DNA of 64,000 nucleotides, taken from contig JASEVX010000033.1 of assembly GCA_031761405.1 (NCBI GenBank), forward strand, positions 304,522 to 368,521, written 5' to 3'. Below are positions 62,120 to 64,000 of the stretch, piece by piece. A program made the translations under genes and the position numbers. The stretch is from Serripes groenlandicus. Taxonomy: Eukaryota > Mollusca > Bivalvia > Cardiida > Cardiidae. Position 1 is the stretch's first letter, and every line of letters starts with the position of its first letter. The notes beneath the pieces are model-generated. The model was given only the letters and a program-made list of their open reading frames with translations, did no database searches and was not told the origin of the DNA.

Positions 62120-62315
62120 TTAATCCTTTCCCTCATATAGATGCTTTCTGACGCCTTTGCAGCAGACAGCGTTTTGAAAACATAGTGACATTTTGCCACA
62201 ATGTTTTCCATTTTTTGTCATAGGTTATCCATTCAATTATGGAGATTTTCTATGTTTTGACAAAATACGTTCAAAGTCGTCTGCTGCAGAATTGTTGTAT
62301 GAAGGAAAGGGTTAA
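62120..62315 (+). mobile_element. TTAA element, young, hairpin deleted
   Basis: TTAATCCTTTCCCTCATATA to GTATGAAGGAAAGGGTTAA; the segment around GAAATTGCACAAAACGTGC is missing. Confidence 0.88.
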
Positions 62316-62319
62316 AATG

Positions 62320-62630
62320 TCTGCTGCAAAGGCGTCGAAAGAAAATGTTTCAATTGACAGAATATACAAACCATGGCTGAAAAAAAGAGCGACGTTTTAG
62401 AGAAAATTTATGCAAAATAATGTATTCAACTTAATTTCAAAGTAATTACATTGTGAAATATTGAACGATTTCTGTCTTGTAAATATTATTAATGAATTTT
62501 CAAATGATGTTATCGTGATGATTTTCTATTGAATATATAAACTTGCTTGACTGGTGTATTTAAGTAATTTATAATGACTCATTTTTGAACAAGGCTTTTG
62601 AACCATTACCTAATGCAGGGTTACCTAAAT
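62320..62630. other. no recognisable feature
   Basis: AT-rich sequence, presumably RhoGAP intron. Confidence 0.4.
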
Positions 62631-62639
62631 AAGAACAGA

Positions 62640-62881
62640 ATTGTACCCTATCCCAATTGCAGACATATTTTAATGCATCTGCAGCAGATTACTTACGAAA
62701 ACAATTTGGCGAAAAGAGAAATTGGTCATATTGAGCTATTTCTCCCTTTGCCACATTGTTTTTTAACTCTTTTCAATAATTACTCTTTCATTAAAAGAGA
62801 TTTTTAACATTTTCACCACCACAAGATGTACTTAATTTGATCTACCAGTACTGCAGATCTGTTGTATGTAGAAAAGGGTTT
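62640..62881 (+). mobile_element. old TTAA element
   Basis: TACCCTATCCCAATTGCAGA to GTATGTAGAAAAGGGTTTA; hairpin GAAATTGGTCATATTGAGCT imperfect. Confidence 0.7.
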
Positions 62882-63039
62882 ATTTTTGTTTTTCAAATAA
62901 AACAAATTCAAGAAAGGAACACAAAAAACAAGACAATGTTTTTTTTAACCCTTATTTAACCCTTCAATGATAATTGGGGGTAAACAGAATATTACATTTG
63001 AACAGAAGCTTTGATAAAAGGTCAATTAAATCTTTCCTT

Positions 63040-63140
63040 AGTCACGTAAATACAACAAATCTGCATCAGACGACTTTGAAAATGTCTTCTCAAAACTACA
63101 GAAAATCTGTTTAAGTGTAGGTATAATTACTAGACAAGAA
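63040..63140 (-). mobile_element. old TTAA element, left part
   Basis: TCACGTAAATACAACAAATC, CATCAGACGACTTTGAAAAT; the right part is replaced by the next repeat. Confidence 0.5.
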
Positions 63141-63149
63141 CGCCAACTG

Positions 63150-63925
63150 TCACAAAATACGCCCTTCCTGGTTTTGTTTAGACCAAGTATAGTGATAATT
63201 GGTTGTACGTCAGATAAATTTCGAGTGCGGACACTGTTAATACAGTTTTGGGCATTTCAAGGGACATAAGTGTGGAGTGACTTAGATAACGTGGTTAGTT
63301 ATCAAACCTGACCTACCGGTAGATATTCTGCCCGTCAACATATTGTCTAAATTTGGTGATGATTAAATAAAATGTATTCGAGTTACAGCACAGACAACAA
63401 AAATTAAAAAAAGTAATACAAGGGCCATAACTCTCAATAGTCGGGTCCTGACCATTTTTGGTGATGATAAAGCCTGTAAAGTTATGGATCGTTCAAGACC
63501 GATTTAAGGTCATTTCTGTTATTAAAGGGCAATAACTCTCGAGTGACTCCAGCACTTGTCTGAGATATTATGCCAATATACATTCTGACCAAATTTAGTG
63601 GTGAATGGGCAAAGGCTTCTTAAGTTATTGAGCGGACTAGACCGATTTTAGGTAATTTCTGTCATTAAAGGGCGAGTTCATTATGCCCATACACATTTTG
63701 ACTGAATTTGGTGATGATTGGATAAAGGCTTCAAAAGTTATTGATCGGACAAGACCGATTTGAGGTTATTTCTATAATTAAAGGGAAATAACCTTTGAGT
63801 GACGAACTTGTCCGAGATATTATGCTAATACACATTTTGACCAAATTTGGTGGTGATTGGACAAAGGCTTCTAAAGTTATTGAGCCGACAACATACTGGA
63901 CGCCGCCCGTATGCCACAGGTAAAA
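63150..63925. repeat. dispersed repeat with tandem internal modules
   Basis: TTGGTGATGATTGGATAAAG, TCAAAAGTTATTGATCGGAC and AAGACCGATTTGAGGTTATT recur four times at 110-145 bp spacing (about 63478, 63623, 63733, 63872). The layout resembles the other modular repeats. Non-coding. Confidence 0.7.
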
Positions 63926-64000
63926 CTATAATATGTCCCGTTTTTTCAAAAAGGATGAACAGTGTGTCAAAAAGAAGAAATTCCTCGTTTTAAGTAATTA

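Overview
The window is eukaryotic and most likely comes from a bivalve mollusc. It is AT-rich and intron-rich, with GT-AG introns. It carries tRNA-derived SINEs whose tails resemble those I know from bivalves (a block like TTTCAGTTATATCACGGCG), and dispersed elements that begin with GGGCCATGATGGCCC or GAGCCGTTCCACGAGAAAAC, which I also associate with bivalves. The species cannot be fixed from the sequence alone. There are no operons and no prokaryotic features.

Two protein-coding loci are supported. (1) An apparently intronless coding sequence on the + strand (13647-14708) encodes a divergent 353-residue class A GPCR. (2) A large split gene on the - strand (27419-61067) encodes a Rho GTPase-activating protein of the ARHGAP21/ARHGAP23 (C. 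elegans PAC-1) family. I could join 15 coding exons, each with a splice site pair and matching phase, into one uninterrupted frame of about 1,928 residues ending in TAG. The PH and RhoGAP domains are complete; the 5' exons, which should encode the PDZ domain, lie beyond the right edge of the window.

Layout. 0-3 kb: SINE, old TTAA elements and a 33-bp minisatellite of about 40 units. 3-13 kb: dispersed repeats, a LINE relic (ORF1 plus endonuclease fragments), an approximately 800-bp inverted-repeat element and several small TIR elements. 13.6-14.7 kb: the GPCR. 15-21 kb: GAGCCG TIR elements, 107-bp and 79-bp minisatellites, the latter split by a SINE with a 13-bp target duplication. 21-27 kb: dense TTAA elements. 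27-61 kb: the RhoGAP gene, whose introns are packed with the same elements. 61-64 kb: further repeats, probably still intron.

The dominant feature is one MITE-like family of about 230 bp, bounded by TTAA, with inverted ends CCCTTTCCC...GGGAAAGGG, an internal CTGCAGCAGACG block in both arms and a central hairpin. I can place about 30 young copies and at least 30 older ones. Nested insertions show that TTAA is the duplicated target, which points to mobilisation by a piggyBac-type transposase; no transposase is encoded here. The central hairpin stem shows compensated base changes between subfamilies, and copies sit 9 to about 55 bp from many exon edges of the RhoGAP gene. This family, its self-nesting and its intron-edge distribution are the most interesting content of the window.
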